This document shows, piece by piece, positions 51,870 to 61,114 of a stretch of 64,000 bases of DNA. Location: NCBI GenBank assembly GCA_037129925.1, contig JBAXTZ010000013.1, positions 1 through 64,000 on the forward strand, given 5' to 3'. Below the pieces are notes generated by a model. It was not told where the DNA came from and did no database searches. It saw only the letters and a list, made by a program, of their open reading frames with translations. The position numbers and the translations under genes are program-made. This stretch comes from JBAXTZ01 sp037129925. Lineage in GTDB: Bacteria > Bacillota > Negativicutes > JBAXTZ01. Each line of letters begins with the position of its first letter. Position 1 is the stretch's first letter.

Positions 51870-53484
51870 ATTGACAGTTATTGAAAAGTATTTACAACTA
51901 TATATCAGGCTGGTTTGCGCTACGGTATTTGCGCTGGGATTACTTAGTGGTAATTGTCTGGCATATACCGGAACGGATTTTGACAAATCCGTGCGCGCTA
52001 CGATGGCGGAAAACAAGTTAGTTGGAGTTTCGATTGTCGTGTTTCAAAACGAGCAGCCGATTTTTTCCAAAGGTTACGGCTACGCGAATATTTCGACTTC
52101 GATGCCCATGAACGCTGACTCAATATTTCGAGTAGCATCACTGAGTAAAATGATCGTTGCGGCGGCAATTATGCAGTTATACGATCAAGGGCGGATTTCT
52201 CTGGACGATGATATTTCAAAGTATCTCGGCTATCTGGTGCGAAATCCAATGTACCCACAGGAAATAATCACAGTCCGGCAGTTACTGTTACATACCTCTA
52301 GCATTCAAGATAGTGGCTGTTACAATAAATTTGTTGAGAGCAACGGCAGATTGTTTAGAACGATGGCGTTGTCCGAGCTTATCACGCCGCAAGGGAAATA
52401 TTACGAGAAATCATTATTTTCAGCCAACGCCCCGGGTGAAGAGTTTTCCTATAGCAATTTGGGGTTTGGAATTCTGGGTAGTATTGTTGAAATGGCATCG
52501 GGCGAACGGTTTGATGCTTACTGCAAGAAAAACATTCTGCAACCGCTGGGTATGGATGCCGGGTTTGAACCGGCCGATATTGTCAACTGGCAGCGCTTTG
52601 GCTGTACCTATCGCTATATTTCCGGTAGCCCCAGCGCAGTGTTGGATGAAGGCGGCAATGGTAAACCGCTGCCTGTGAAAATAACTGCGCCGCATGGAAG
52701 CGCATTGGGTTGGAGTCCGACCGGCGGACTGCGGGTATCCGCTAATGATATGATGAAATTTATGATGGCATTAGCAAATGGCGGTATTTTAGCTGATACC
52801 AGGATTATGACTAAACATTCGGCCGATATGATGCAACAACTGTATTGGATGGGTGTCGGCTATGAGGGGTTAGATGAGCAGGTTGGCTTGTTTCGTCAAG
52901 AAGGCTTGGGAATAAACGTAGTTGATCAGTTGTGCAGCGGCTGGCGCTTGACCGGACATTCCGGCGACGCGTACGGGCTGATCGCCGGCGCTTATTTTGA
53001 CCAGTTGAGCAAGCTGGGGTTTGTCTATATTATTAACGGCGGAGTTTATCGCACCGCTCTGCCACAAAGTCCTTCGTATGTGTCTGAGTTGGTGATTGTT
53101 CAGGCTATTCACGATCGGTTCGAGGAATTGCTAATGGCAAAGCCGCTTAATTTATCAATTGTCCCGGGTGAACAAAAAATCATGGTAAATGACCGGGTTA
53201 TCTGGTTGCCAAACTCGGCTCAAGTTGATAAAGATTACTATCTGCCGCTTATTACCGTGAATGACGCGCTCGGGGTAACTGTGGATGAAGGCGAAAATGG
53301 TTCATATTACCTGTCCAAAAAAGATAAGTCGCTAAAAGTAACTTTGAAAGATAATACAATAACCGCTAATGGCTATATGAACACATATTTGCCAAAACCG
53401 CCTTATGTACAAAAAGAAATAGTTTATTTGCCGCTAAAACAAATAGCTGCGGCTTTAGAAATAAAAGTTGTTTACAAAAACTAG
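51862..53484 (+). CDS. Beta-lactamase-fold serine hydrolase with copper amine oxidase-like domain
   Basis: The 540-residue protein has a hydrophobic signal (about residues 14-34). The catalytic domain carries SxxK in VASLSKMIVAA and YxN in FSYSNLGFG, as in class C beta-lactamases and D-amino peptidases. The last 110 residues (from MVNDRVIWLP) resemble the copper amine oxidase N-terminal-like domain, a wall-associated module common in Firmicutes. It probably acts outside on peptidoglycan peptides. It begins with GTG overlapping the ligA end; a TTG at 51871 is the alternative. Confidence 0.8.
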   Translation: MNRLTVIEKYLQLYIRLVCATVFALGLLSGNCLAYTGTDFDKSVRATMAENKLVGVSIVVFQNEQPIFSKGYGYANISTSMPMNADSIFRVASLSKMIVAAAIMQLYDQGRISLDDDISKYLGYLVRNPMYPQEIITVRQLLLHTSSIQDSGCYNKFVESNGRLFRTMALSELITPQGKYYEKSLFSANAPGEEFSYSNLGFGILGSIVEMASGERFDAYCKKNILQPLGMDAGFEPADIVNWQRFGCTYRYISGSPSAVLDEGGNGKPLPVKITAPHGSALGWSPTGGLRVSANDMMKFMMALANGGILADTRIMTKHSADMMQQLYWMGVGYEGLDEQVGLFRQEGLGINVVDQLCSGWRLTGHSGDAYGLIAGAYFDQLSKLGFVYIINGGVYRTALPQSPSYVSELVIVQAIHDRFEELLMAKPLNLSIVPGEQKIMVNDRVIWLPNSAQVDKDYYLPLITVNDALGVTVDEGENGSYYLSKKDKSLKVTLKDNTITANGYMNTYLPKPPYVQKEIVYLPLKQIAAALEIKVVYKN

Positions 53485-53492
53485 GAGGGCAG

Positions 53493-53780
53493 ATGCTCAG
53501 TCGAGAACAAGTAGAAAAAGTGGCTAGCCTTAGCCGGTTGCAATTAAGCCCGCAGGAACTGGAAAAGTTTTCCGTTCAACTCGGCGCGATTATCGAATAT
53601 ATGGAAGTGTTGAATTCGGTTGACACAACAAATATCGAACCGATGATATATGCTGTCCCAACGACCAATATTTATCGCGAGGACATTAGAAAACCATCTT
53701 TGAACCATGTTACCGCCCTGCAAAATGCGCCGGAAACTGATGGTGAGTATTTTATCGCGCCGACCGTGGTAGAAAAGTAG
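53493..53780 (+). CDS. gatC: Asp/Glu-tRNA amidotransferase subunit GatC
   Basis: The 95-residue protein has the GatC shape: VEKVASLSRLQLSPQELEKF, a linker and LNHVTALQNAPETDGEYFIAPTVVEK. GatC stabilises the GatAB complex that makes Gln-tRNA or Asn-tRNA from mischarged tRNAs. GGAGGGC precedes the ATG. Confidence 0.95.
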   Translation: MLSREQVEKVASLSRLQLSPQELEKFSVQLGAIIEYMEVLNSVDTTNIEPMIYAVPTTNIYREDIRKPSLNHVTALQNAPETDGEYFIAPTVVEK

Positions 53781-53789
53781 GCTTCGCCA

Positions 53790-53812
53790 AGTTATCAAGT
53801 TATCAAGTAAGA
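53790..53812. repeat. Short tandem repeat between gatC and gatA
   Basis: AAGTTATC occurs twice in tandem followed by the partial unit AAGTAAG, an eight-base period. Confidence 0.45.
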
Positions 53813-53835
53813 ATTATTTTGGTTCGGAGAGTGTT

Positions 53836-55272
53836 ATGGAAATGTTTCGACAAACGATAAATCAGTTACACAAGAGAATTAGTAATGGCGAAATAGTCGC
53901 GGCAGATGTGGTTGAAAGTGTTAAGCAGCGGATTGCGGCTGTTGAACCGGCGGTAAAAGCATTTATTACAATATGCGATGACTCTGAGGCTGTTGCAGTT
54001 GAAAGCAGTTCACCTCTTGCCGGGATGCCAGGGGTAGTCAAGGATAATATTTGCACCCAAGGAATCCGGACAACTTGCGGGTCGCGGATTTTGGAAAATT
54101 TTATTCCGCCCTACAATGCGACGGTTATTGACCGGCTTAATGCCGTTGGAGCTGTTGTTCTGGGGAAAACCAACCAGGACGAATTTGGGATGGGTTCATC
54201 TACGGAAAATTCCGGTTATCATATTACCTGCAATCCTTGGGATTTGAGCCGGGTGCCGGGCGGATCGAGCGGCGGTAGCGCGGCGGCAGTCGCTTCCGGT
54301 CAGGCGCTGTGGGCGCTTGGCTCAGATACCGGTGGATCAATAAGGCAACCGGCGGCTTTTTGCGGTATCGTCGGGATGAAGCCGACTTATGGCCGGGTGT
54401 CGCGCTACGGGTTGGTTGCTTATGCGTCGAGTTTGGATACTATTGGCACATTAACGCGCGATGTTTATGACAACGCTTTGTTGATGAATGTCATTGCCGG
54501 TTATGATGAGCGCGATTCAACCAGCATTAACGCGCCTTGTGAAGATTATACAGCCGGAATTTATGACGGTGTCCGCGGTCTGAAAATTGGCTTGCCTAAA
54601 CAGTATTTCGGCGAGGGCTTGAGCGCCGAAGTGGCTGCGGCATTGGAACAAGCGGTGCAAACATATCGGGACTTGGGCGCAGAAATAATTGAAGTCGATA
54701 TGCCAAATACCAAGTATGCATTGGCTACGTATTATATTATTGCAACTGCCGAAGCCAGTTCGAATTTGGCGCGCTATGATGGCGTTAGCTACGGCTTGCG
54801 GGTGGAAGGCAAAAACATTGTCGACATGTCGGAGCGCACTCGGGAACAGGGTTTTTCCGAGGAAGTGCGGCGGCGGATAATGCTTGGAACTTACACGTTG
54901 TCGGCTGGCTATTATGATGCCTACTACAATAAAGCATTAAAAGTTCGGCGATTGATTAAAAATGATTTTGATGCCGCGTTTTTGCAGGTCGATGTTCTGT
55001 TAACGCCGGTTGCGCCAACGCAGGCTTTTAAAATTGGCGAAAAAACCGACGATCCGTTGGCAATGTATTTATCCGACATCTGCACGGTTACAGTTAATCT
55101 TGCCGGGGTGCCGGCGTTATCTTTGCCTTGCGCGTTTACCAATAATCTGCCGGTTGGGATGCAGTTAATTGGCGCACCGTTATCTGAGGCGTTATTATTG
55201 CGCGTCGGCTGTGCCTTTGAACAGACATCCGGATTGGCAAACAAAATTGCCCCGTGTGGAGGTGGCAAGTGA
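53836..55272 (+). CDS. gatA: Asp/Glu-tRNA amidotransferase subunit GatA
   Basis: The 478-residue amidase-signature protein has GMPGVVKDNICTQG (catalytic Lys), the GGSSGGSAAAVASG serine loop and GSDTGGSIRQPAAFCG with the nucleophile Ser. It releases ammonia from glutamine for GatB. Its stop overlaps the GTG start of gatB. Confidence 0.97.
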   Translation: MEMFRQTINQLHKRISNGEIVAADVVESVKQRIAAVEPAVKAFITICDDSEAVAVESSSPLAGMPGVVKDNICTQGIRTTCGSRILENFIPPYNATVIDRLNAVGAVVLGKTNQDEFGMGSSTENSGYHITCNPWDLSRVPGGSSGGSAAAVASGQALWALGSDTGGSIRQPAAFCGIVGMKPTYGRVSRYGLVAYASSLDTIGTLTRDVYDNALLMNVIAGYDERDSTSINAPCEDYTAGIYDGVRGLKIGLPKQYFGEGLSAEVAAALEQAVQTYRDLGAEIIEVDMPNTKYALATYYIIATAEASSNLARYDGVSYGLRVEGKNIVDMSERTREQGFSEEVRRRIMLGTYTLSAGYYDAYYNKALKVRRLIKNDFDAAFLQVDVLLTPVAPTQAFKIGEKTDDPLAMYLSDICTVTVNLAGVPALSLPCAFTNNLPVGMQLIGAPLSEALLLRVGCAFEQTSGLANKIAPCGGGK

Positions 55273-56702
55273 AATACAAAACAGTTATCGGACTGGAAGT
55301 CCATGTCGAATTAAAAACCGCATCCAAGATATTTTGCGGTTGCAGCACCGAATTCGGCAGTCCGCCGAACACCAACGTTTGTCCGGTGTGTCTGGGATTG
55401 CCGGGAGTGCTGCCGGTTATTAATAAAGCGGTAGTAGAGTTCGCGATTCGCGCCGGCTTGGCGCTGAATTGCCAGATTGCTAATTATTCCAAATTCGACA
55501 GAAAGAATTACTACTATCCTGATTTGCCAAAGAATTTTCAAACTTCACAATTTGATTTACCGATTTGTGAGCATGGCTGGTTAGATATTGAAGTGGACGG
55601 AAATATAAAGCGCATCGGCATTACCCGCATTCACATGGAAGAAGATGCCGGAAAGCTGGTACATGCCGGCACGATTACGACCTCGGATACAACTTGCGTG
55701 GATTATAACCGTACCGGTGTGCCGTTGATTGAAATAGTTTCTGAACCGGACTTGCGCACCCCCGAAGAAGCCAAAGCCTATATGGAAAAAATGCGAACAA
55801 TATTGCAATATATCAATGTTTCTGATTGCAAAATGGAAGAAGGTAGCTTGCGCTGCGATGCCAATATTTCCTTGCGGCTGGCGGAAACTGAGCCGTTTGG
55901 CACCCGCGCGGAATTGAAAAATCTCAATTCCTTTCGCTCAGTGCAGCGTGGATTAGAATATGAGCAAATCCGTCAGGCGGAAATTCTCGATGATGGCGGC
56001 AGGGTAATTCAAGAAACCCGGTCTTTTGATGAAGCCAAAAATATCACCTTGTCGCTGCGCAGCAAAGAGCAGGCCGATGATTATCGTTACTTTCCTGAAC
56101 CAGACCTGCCGCCGCTGATGATTAGCAAACAATTGATTGAAAATGTTCGAATGCAATTGCCGGAACTTCCGGATAGTCGGATTCAGCGGTTGATGGCGAC
56201 CGACGGATTGTCGGTATATGATGCTAATGTTATCACTTCAACCCGGGCGTTCGCCGAATATTATGATGCGGTACGCGAAATGGACGGTGATGCAAAGTTA
56301 GTAGCCAACTGGTTGACTGGCGAGCTGTCACGACTGCTCAATGCCAACAATGTCGAAATTGAGCGCTGCCCGATATCGCCGCAAAATCTCGCCGGTTTGT
56401 TGAGCTTGATAAAAGATGGTACTGTTTCCGGGAAAATCGCTAAAACAGTTATTGAAGAAATGTGGCAAAGCGGTGCAACTGCTAAGCAAGTTGTTGCTGA
56501 CAAAGGTTTGGTGCAAATTAGCAATGTCGATGAAATTGTCGCGATTGTTGAAGAAGTCATTCTGGCTAATCCGCAGTCAGTCGAGGACTATCGCGGCGGA
56601 AAAGAAAAGGCCATTGGCTTTTTAGTTGGTTGTGTAATGAAACTTAGTCGTGGTCGCGCCAAACCGGATTTGGTAAATAAATTGCTAAAGGAGCGGCTAT
56701 GA
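55269..56702 (+). CDS. gatB: Asp/Glu-tRNA amidotransferase subunit GatB
   Basis: The 477-residue protein starts KYKTVIGLEVHVELKT and has FDRKNYYYPDLPKNFQ, RTGVPLIEIVSEPDL and the C-terminal YqeY-like tail. It binds the mischarged tRNA and does the transamidation. The GTG at 55269 is chosen because GGAGG lies about six nt upstream and it gives the conserved first residues; upstream in-frame codons lie inside gatA. Confidence 0.97.
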   Translation: MKYKTVIGLEVHVELKTASKIFCGCSTEFGSPPNTNVCPVCLGLPGVLPVINKAVVEFAIRAGLALNCQIANYSKFDRKNYYYPDLPKNFQTSQFDLPICEHGWLDIEVDGNIKRIGITRIHMEEDAGKLVHAGTITTSDTTCVDYNRTGVPLIEIVSEPDLRTPEEAKAYMEKMRTILQYINVSDCKMEEGSLRCDANISLRLAETEPFGTRAELKNLNSFRSVQRGLEYEQIRQAEILDDGGRVIQETRSFDEAKNITLSLRSKEQADDYRYFPEPDLPPLMISKQLIENVRMQLPELPDSRIQRLMATDGLSVYDANVITSTRAFAEYYDAVREMDGDAKLVANWLTGELSRLLNANNVEIERCPISPQNLAGLLSLIKDGTVSGKIAKTVIEEMWQSGATAKQVVADKGLVQISNVDEIVAIVEEVILANPQSVEDYRGGKEKAIGFLVGCVMKLSRGRAKPDLVNKLLKERL

Positions 56703-59140
56703 GCGGATTCCGCGAACTGGCAGTCAATGAATTAAAATATAATTGCTGTACAAGTAAATTGCCGAAATCGACCAAAAAAATTGTGCCGCTTGCCGACAGT
56801 ATCGGTCAAGAGCGAGCGATAAAAGCCGTTGAATTTGGTTTGGGTATGAAGAGTAATGGCTATAGCGTCTTTATTTCCGGTGTTGTCGGTACTGGAAAAA
56901 TTACTTATGCCAAAAAGGCGGTCGCGAAAATCGCTGCTGGCAAACCAATAGCCACTGACTGGATTTACGTTAATAATTTTGAAAAACAGGAACAGCCGAT
57001 TGCCATTGAACTGGCGGCTGGTCAGGGAACTGAATTTCGTAATGCCATGGAGCATTTGGTCAACGAAGTCAAGAACGCAATACCCAGAGCGTTTTCATCC
57101 GAAGGCTATGAACAGTCGCGAGCGCTGATATTAAAGGGATTACAGGAAGAACGCAGCGAGCTGTTTTTGAAATTTAACGACCAATCAGAAACCATGGGTG
57201 TGACACCGCAATGGTCGCAAACCGGATTTGTCGGCGTACCAACACTCGATGGCAAAGCGCTTACCCAGGAAGAATATCAGAAATTGGAAAAACACCAACG
57301 CGAAGAAGTGGATAAGCGAATGTTCGCGGTGCATGAGCTGGCGATGGAAGTTGTCCGGCATATGCAGCAAAGCGAACGCGAGATGCGTGAAAAACTACGA
57401 AAATTGGATGAAGAAATTGCGCTGTATTCAATTGAAAGCGAGCTTTCAACGCTGTTGACGCAGTATGGCGCTGTGCCGGAAATCATTGCCTATTTGGAAA
57501 ATGTTAAAAAGGATATGGTCAAGAACGTTGCCGATTTCAAACCGCAAACTCAAGAAGAAGACAACATGTTTGCGATGTTCAAGAAAAAAGGCAGCGAATC
57601 GATCGCCGAACGCTACTCGGTAAATTTGCTGGTGGACAATCGCGAGCAGAGTGGCGCGCCGGTAGTGTTTGAGAAAAACCCGACCTATTACAATTTACTG
57701 GGGCGGGTAGAATATGAAAATCGGATGAACGTGGTGACCACTGATTATTCAATGATCAAGTCCGGTGCGTTACATCGTGCCAATGGCGGATTCTTGATAA
57801 TCAATGCCCGCGATGTATTGACAAATATCGGTTCATGGGATGGGTTGAAACGCGCGTTGCGTACCCGCGAATTGGCGGTAGAAAATCTCGGTGAACAATA
57901 TAGTTTATACGCGATGTCGAGTTTGCGCCCGCAGACCATTCCGTTGAAAGTGAAAGTAGTGTTGCTGGGTAGTCCGTGGTTGTACCATATGCTTTGTCAG
58001 TATGACGAAGAATTTGGGAAGTTATTCAAAATTCATGCTGACTTTGATACTGAAATGCCAAACAATCACGATAATCTGGAAAAGTTGACATCATTTATCA
58101 GTTCGATAGTCGATGAAGATAAGCTGCGACCGTTTAATAGCGAGGCGTTGGTGAAAATTGTCGAATACACCAGCCGTTTGGCTGGCAGTCAAAAAAAGCT
58201 CAGTACCAAATTTAAAGATATTGTTGAGCTTATTTGTGAAGCCGATGCCTGGGCGGCAGTTGATAACAAAAAAAATGTCGATGCCGCAGTTATCGCCAAA
58301 ACCATCCTTGAAAAAAACAATCGGGAAAATATGTATGAAGAGCGGTTGCACGAGTTGTTCGCCGACGGAAAAATTCTGGTGGAAACCGAAGGCGAACGAG
58401 TCGGTCAGATTAATGGCTTGGCAGTGCTTGGGGTCGGTTCCTACCGGTTTGGTAAACCGTCAAAAATCACTGCCAATACCTACATGGGCCGCGCCGGTGT
58501 GGTAAATATCGAACGCGAAGTGAACATGAGCGGTCAGATTCACTCCAAAGGCGTGTTGACATTAAACGGTTATCTCGGTTATAAGTATGCGCAACACCAG
58601 CCACTATCGCTGTCCTGCAGCCTGACTTTTGAACAGGAATACGGCGGTATTGACGGTGATAGCGCTTCGTCGACCGAACTGTACGCGATAATTTCCAGTC
58701 TTGCCAATTTGCCGATAAAACAGTACATCGCTGTTACCGGTTCGGTAAATCAAAAAGGCGAAGTACAGCCAATCGGTGGAGCAACTGAAAAAATCGAAGG
58801 CTATTTTGCGGTTTGTAAACTTAAGGGATTGACCGGAACCCAAGGAGTAATGATACCGGAAACGAACGTTGACGATTTAAACTTAAATGATGAAGTGGTG
58901 CAAGCCGTAAGCACGGGTAAGTTTCATATCTACGCTGTGAAAACCATCGATGAAGGTCTGGAGCTATTGACCGGCACAAAAGCCGGAGTGATGAATGCTA
59001 AAGGTGATTATTCGCGCGGCAGCGTGCATTACCTGGCATTGCAAACACTAAAACGCTATGATAAGTATGGTAAACGCAGGAAAGATGAAGATGTGAAACC
59101 TAAACAAGTTAGTAGTCAAGTGGTTGAAGTGGTTAAGTAG
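56699..59140 (+). CDS. Lon-type (S16) ATP-dependent protease, AAA_32 family
   Basis: The 813-residue protein belongs to the LonB-like/YcbZ-like family: a split AAA ATPase with a long coiled-coil insert (about 185-270), then a Lon protease domain with the Ser of GDSASSTEL and the Lys of GGATEKIEGYF. The Walker A reads GVVGTGKIT (61-69), with Ile where Thr or Ser normally binds Mg-ATP. Walker B-like GGFLIINARDVL is kept. Its start overlaps the gatB stop (ATGA). The last residues SQVVEVVK are encoded by a short repeat that runs on past the stop. Confidence 0.88.
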   Translation: MSGFRELAVNELKYNCCTSKLPKSTKKIVPLADSIGQERAIKAVEFGLGMKSNGYSVFISGVVGTGKITYAKKAVAKIAAGKPIATDWIYVNNFEKQEQPIAIELAAGQGTEFRNAMEHLVNEVKNAIPRAFSSEGYEQSRALILKGLQEERSELFLKFNDQSETMGVTPQWSQTGFVGVPTLDGKALTQEEYQKLEKHQREEVDKRMFAVHELAMEVVRHMQQSEREMREKLRKLDEEIALYSIESELSTLLTQYGAVPEIIAYLENVKKDMVKNVADFKPQTQEEDNMFAMFKKKGSESIAERYSVNLLVDNREQSGAPVVFEKNPTYYNLLGRVEYENRMNVVTTDYSMIKSGALHRANGGFLIINARDVLTNIGSWDGLKRALRTRELAVENLGEQYSLYAMSSLRPQTIPLKVKVVLLGSPWLYHMLCQYDEEFGKLFKIHADFDTEMPNNHDNLEKLTSFISSIVDEDKLRPFNSEALVKIVEYTSRLAGSQKKLSTKFKDIVELICEADAWAAVDNKKNVDAAVIAKTILEKNNRENMYEERLHELFADGKILVETEGERVGQINGLAVLGVGSYRFGKPSKITANTYMGRAGVVNIEREVNMSGQIHSKGVLTLNGYLGYKYAQHQPLSLSCSLTFEQEYGGIDGDSASSTELYAIISSLANLPIKQYIAVTGSVNQKGEVQPIGGATEKIEGYFAVCKLKGLTGTQGVMIPETNVDDLNLNDEVVQAVSTGKFHIYAVKTIDEGLELLTGTKAGVMNAKGDYSRGSVHYLALQTLKRYDKYGKRRKDEDVKPKQVSSQVVEVVK

Positions 59141-59170
59141 GCGAGTGGTTGTTGTGGTTGAGTGGTTAAA
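59118..59170. repeat. Short tandem repeat spanning the lon-like stop codon
   Basis: AAGTGGTTG, AAGTGGTTA, then AGTGGTTG, TTGTGGTTG, AGTGGTTAAA. The repeat starts in the last codons of the protease and continues into the gap before rlmD. Confidence 0.6.
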
Positions 59171-59205
59171 GAATATAGAGTGTAAAAATAATTTTGAAAT
59201 GAGAT

Positions 59206-60561
59206 ATGATGAACAATACTTATGAAGTTACAATAGATAATTACGGGCATAGCGGCGAGGGGGTCGGCAGAATTGACGGCAAGCCGGTGTTTGTCGCCGG
59301 AGCTATCGTCGGCGAGCGGTTATTGGTGCGCAATACCGAAAACAAAAAAAGTTATTCTCGGGCAAAAATCGTCGAAATTTTGGCTGGTTCACCTGAACGA
59401 GTTCAGCCCAAGTGCGCTATCTATGAGCGCTGCGGCGGTTGTCAATTACAGCATTTGAGCTATGCCGAACAATTGCTGATGAAACGCTCCTCGGTAGTAA
59501 ATTCGATTGTTCGCATTGGCGGATTAGCTGAAAGCATGGTTGGTGCGATAGTTCCGGATCTGGAAGAATTTGGTTATCGGAACAAGATGCAGTTGCCAGT
59601 TCAGCACAAGCACGACCGGTTAGTTGCCGGTTTTTTCGCGCAAGGCACCCATACCGTAATTGATATGGAAACTTGTCCGATTCAACACAATTTGAATGAC
59701 AAAATCGCCGCTTGTGTCAAGAAAATAGCCACGGATTTGGATTTGCACGCCTACGATGAGCGAACCGGTCGCGGCTGGTTGCGGCATATTATCGGCCGGG
59801 CAGGGGTGAATACCGGCGAGGCGATGGTCGTGTTAGTGACCGCGATGCCGATATTTCACAAGAAGAACGAGTTTGTTCGCTTGGTTCGCGCAGCGATGCC
59901 GGAAGTGACTTCTATTGTCCAGATTGTCAACTCGATGAACACCAATGTAATTCTCGGTGTGCGGGAAATTGTGTTATGGGGTGAAAATTATATTACTGAA
60001 AAAATGTGCGGCTTGAAGTTTGAACTGTCGGCAAAATCGTTTTTTCAGGTCAACACCAATCAAGCCGAGCGGCTGTACGCGATTGCCAAACAAGTAGCTG
60101 AGCTGCAACCGGATGATATACTGCTCGATGCCTATTGCGGCGCCGGGGCGATTGGCCTGTTCATGGCCGGTAGCGTCAAAAAAGTAGTAGGCGTGGAAAT
60201 AGTTTCCGCAGCCGTAGAAAATTCCAAACGAAACGCGATAATAAACGATATAACAAACGCCGAGTACTTTTGCGGTGATATTGCGGCAGTGCTGTCCAAA
60301 CCGGATATGGCTGAGTTTTTACCGACAGTAGTGGTAGTTGATCCGCCCCGCACCGGTTGTGACGAAAACGAACTGCGGATATACGCCGAGAAAATTCAAC
60401 CACGCCGAATAGTCTACGTGTCCTGCAATCCGGCAACGCTGGCACGGGATTTGAAAATCCTCTGCTCTGAAAAATATAAATGTATTTCAGTAACACCGGT
60501 AGATATGTTTCCACAAACCTATCACGTTGAGAGCGTGACGGTATTGGAGCGAATAGACTAA
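59206..60561 (+). CDS. rlmD: 23S rRNA (uracil-5-)-methyltransferase, RlmD/RlmCD type
   Basis: The 451-residue protein has an N-terminal TRAM domain (IDNYGHSGEGVGRIDGKPVFV), an Fe-S site in CAIYERCGGCQLQHLSY with C-x5-C-x2-C, SAM motif LDAYCGAGAIGLFMA, DPPRTGC and the catalytic Cys in VYVSCNPATLARDL. It makes 5-methyluridine in 23S rRNA. It starts at ATG 59206 or 59209. Confidence 0.92.
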   Translation: MMNNTYEVTIDNYGHSGEGVGRIDGKPVFVAGAIVGERLLVRNTENKKSYSRAKIVEILAGSPERVQPKCAIYERCGGCQLQHLSYAEQLLMKRSSVVNSIVRIGGLAESMVGAIVPDLEEFGYRNKMQLPVQHKHDRLVAGFFAQGTHTVIDMETCPIQHNLNDKIAACVKKIATDLDLHAYDERTGRGWLRHIIGRAGVNTGEAMVVLVTAMPIFHKKNEFVRLVRAAMPEVTSIVQIVNSMNTNVILGVREIVLWGENYITEKMCGLKFELSAKSFFQVNTNQAERLYAIAKQVAELQPDDILLDAYCGAGAIGLFMAGSVKKVVGVEIVSAAVENSKRNAIINDITNAEYFCGDIAAVLSKPDMAEFLPTVVVVDPPRTGCDENELRIYAEKIQPRRIVYVSCNPATLARDLKILCSEKYKCISVTPVDMFPQTYHVESVTVLERID

Positions 60562-60564
60562 AAC

Positions 60565-60600
60565 AAAAACCGCCTTGGCATAACTGCCGGGCGGTTTTTT
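60565..60600 (+). terminator. Intrinsic terminator after rlmD
   Basis: AACCGCC and GGGCGGTT pair across a TTGGCATAACTGCC loop that can itself pair GGCA/TGCC, then six T. Confidence 0.88.
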
Positions 60601-60601
60601 G

Positions 60602-60762
60602 TGTTTGTCCAGAAGGCTGAACAATACTAGCGGGTGAGAGTCCCGTCCCGGTAACTACCAAGAGGCTGGGTAGCAAATTCCGGTGCGTCGCAGTAATGCG
60701 GGGTGCTAAGCGGAAAGATAAAGTACCTGTGAAAGCAGGGCGAGCAAAGATACAGGCCGTAA
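60602..60762 (+). other. Group II intron-like 5' fragment
   Basis: The stretch has the look of group II intron domain I RNA: GGGTGAGAGTCCCGTCCCGG, a GGCTGGGTAGC/GGTGCGTCGCAGTAATGCGG segment, GTACCTGTGAAAGCAGGGCG and GATACAGGCCGTAAC. There is no reverse transcriptase frame and no domain V hairpin, so if it is an intron it is only a 5' remnant. The 553-bp gap from rlmD to the next MNT gene holds this, the broken frame at 60763, a terminator and a promoter. Confidence 0.42.
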
Positions 60763-61002
60763 CATAAAGTTGAACTATTTCCTGAACACACGGGAGTAAT
60801 TCAGGCAGTAAACCCTAATGATTACGCTAGCGAATACTATTTTACCAACTATTTGAGGGATTGTTGTGTGACAAATGGCATCATTGGGGTCGTTTATGCT
60901 AGTACTCAAAACATCGAAGGCAAGTGTTATGCAGTGTTCGAGGTTAGCGATAAACATGCTAAAGATGAAAATTTAGAGATAGTCAAAGCGTGGTACATAT
61001 GA
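60763..61002 (+). pseudogene. Broken ORF joined to the intron-like fragment
   Basis: After TAA at 60760 a frame of 79 codons is open up to TGA (61000-61002). It has no start codon near its beginning and no ribosome site, and its content (GIIGVVYASTQNIEGKCYAV, then FEVSDKHAKDENLEIVKAWYI) reads like the C-terminal half of a compact alpha/beta protein. I do not recognise the family. It is most simply the 3' end of a gene cut off by the mobile element. Confidence 0.5.
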
Positions 61003-61010
61003 TAATAGCA

Positions 61011-61056
61011 AAAAACACCGCCGCCTCCGGTTAGCACCGGGAGTTGCGGTGGTTTT
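61011..61056 (+). terminator. Cassette-boundary hairpin (copy 1) with T-run
   Basis: AAAACACCGC pairs with GCGGTGGTTTT, with an inner CTCCGGT/ACCGGGAG stem. Close copies lie at 61850-62004 (split by an insert) and 63530-63579, so each boundary of the HEPN/MNT cassettes carries it. Confidence 0.75.
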
Positions 61057-61058
61057 GT

Positions 61059-61087
61059 TTGCTGGTATGCCGCTATAGTGTTAAAAT
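61059..61087 (+). promoter_or_regulatory. Promoter of HEPN/MNT module 3
   Basis: TTGCTG (61059-61064), 17-nt spacer, TAAAAT (61082-61087). The spacer GTATGCCGCTATAGTGT is identical to that before module 4, showing the cassettes share an ancestor. Confidence 0.6.
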
Positions 61088-61114
61088 GTAGTTGCACGTT
61101 GGAGGTATGTCAAT

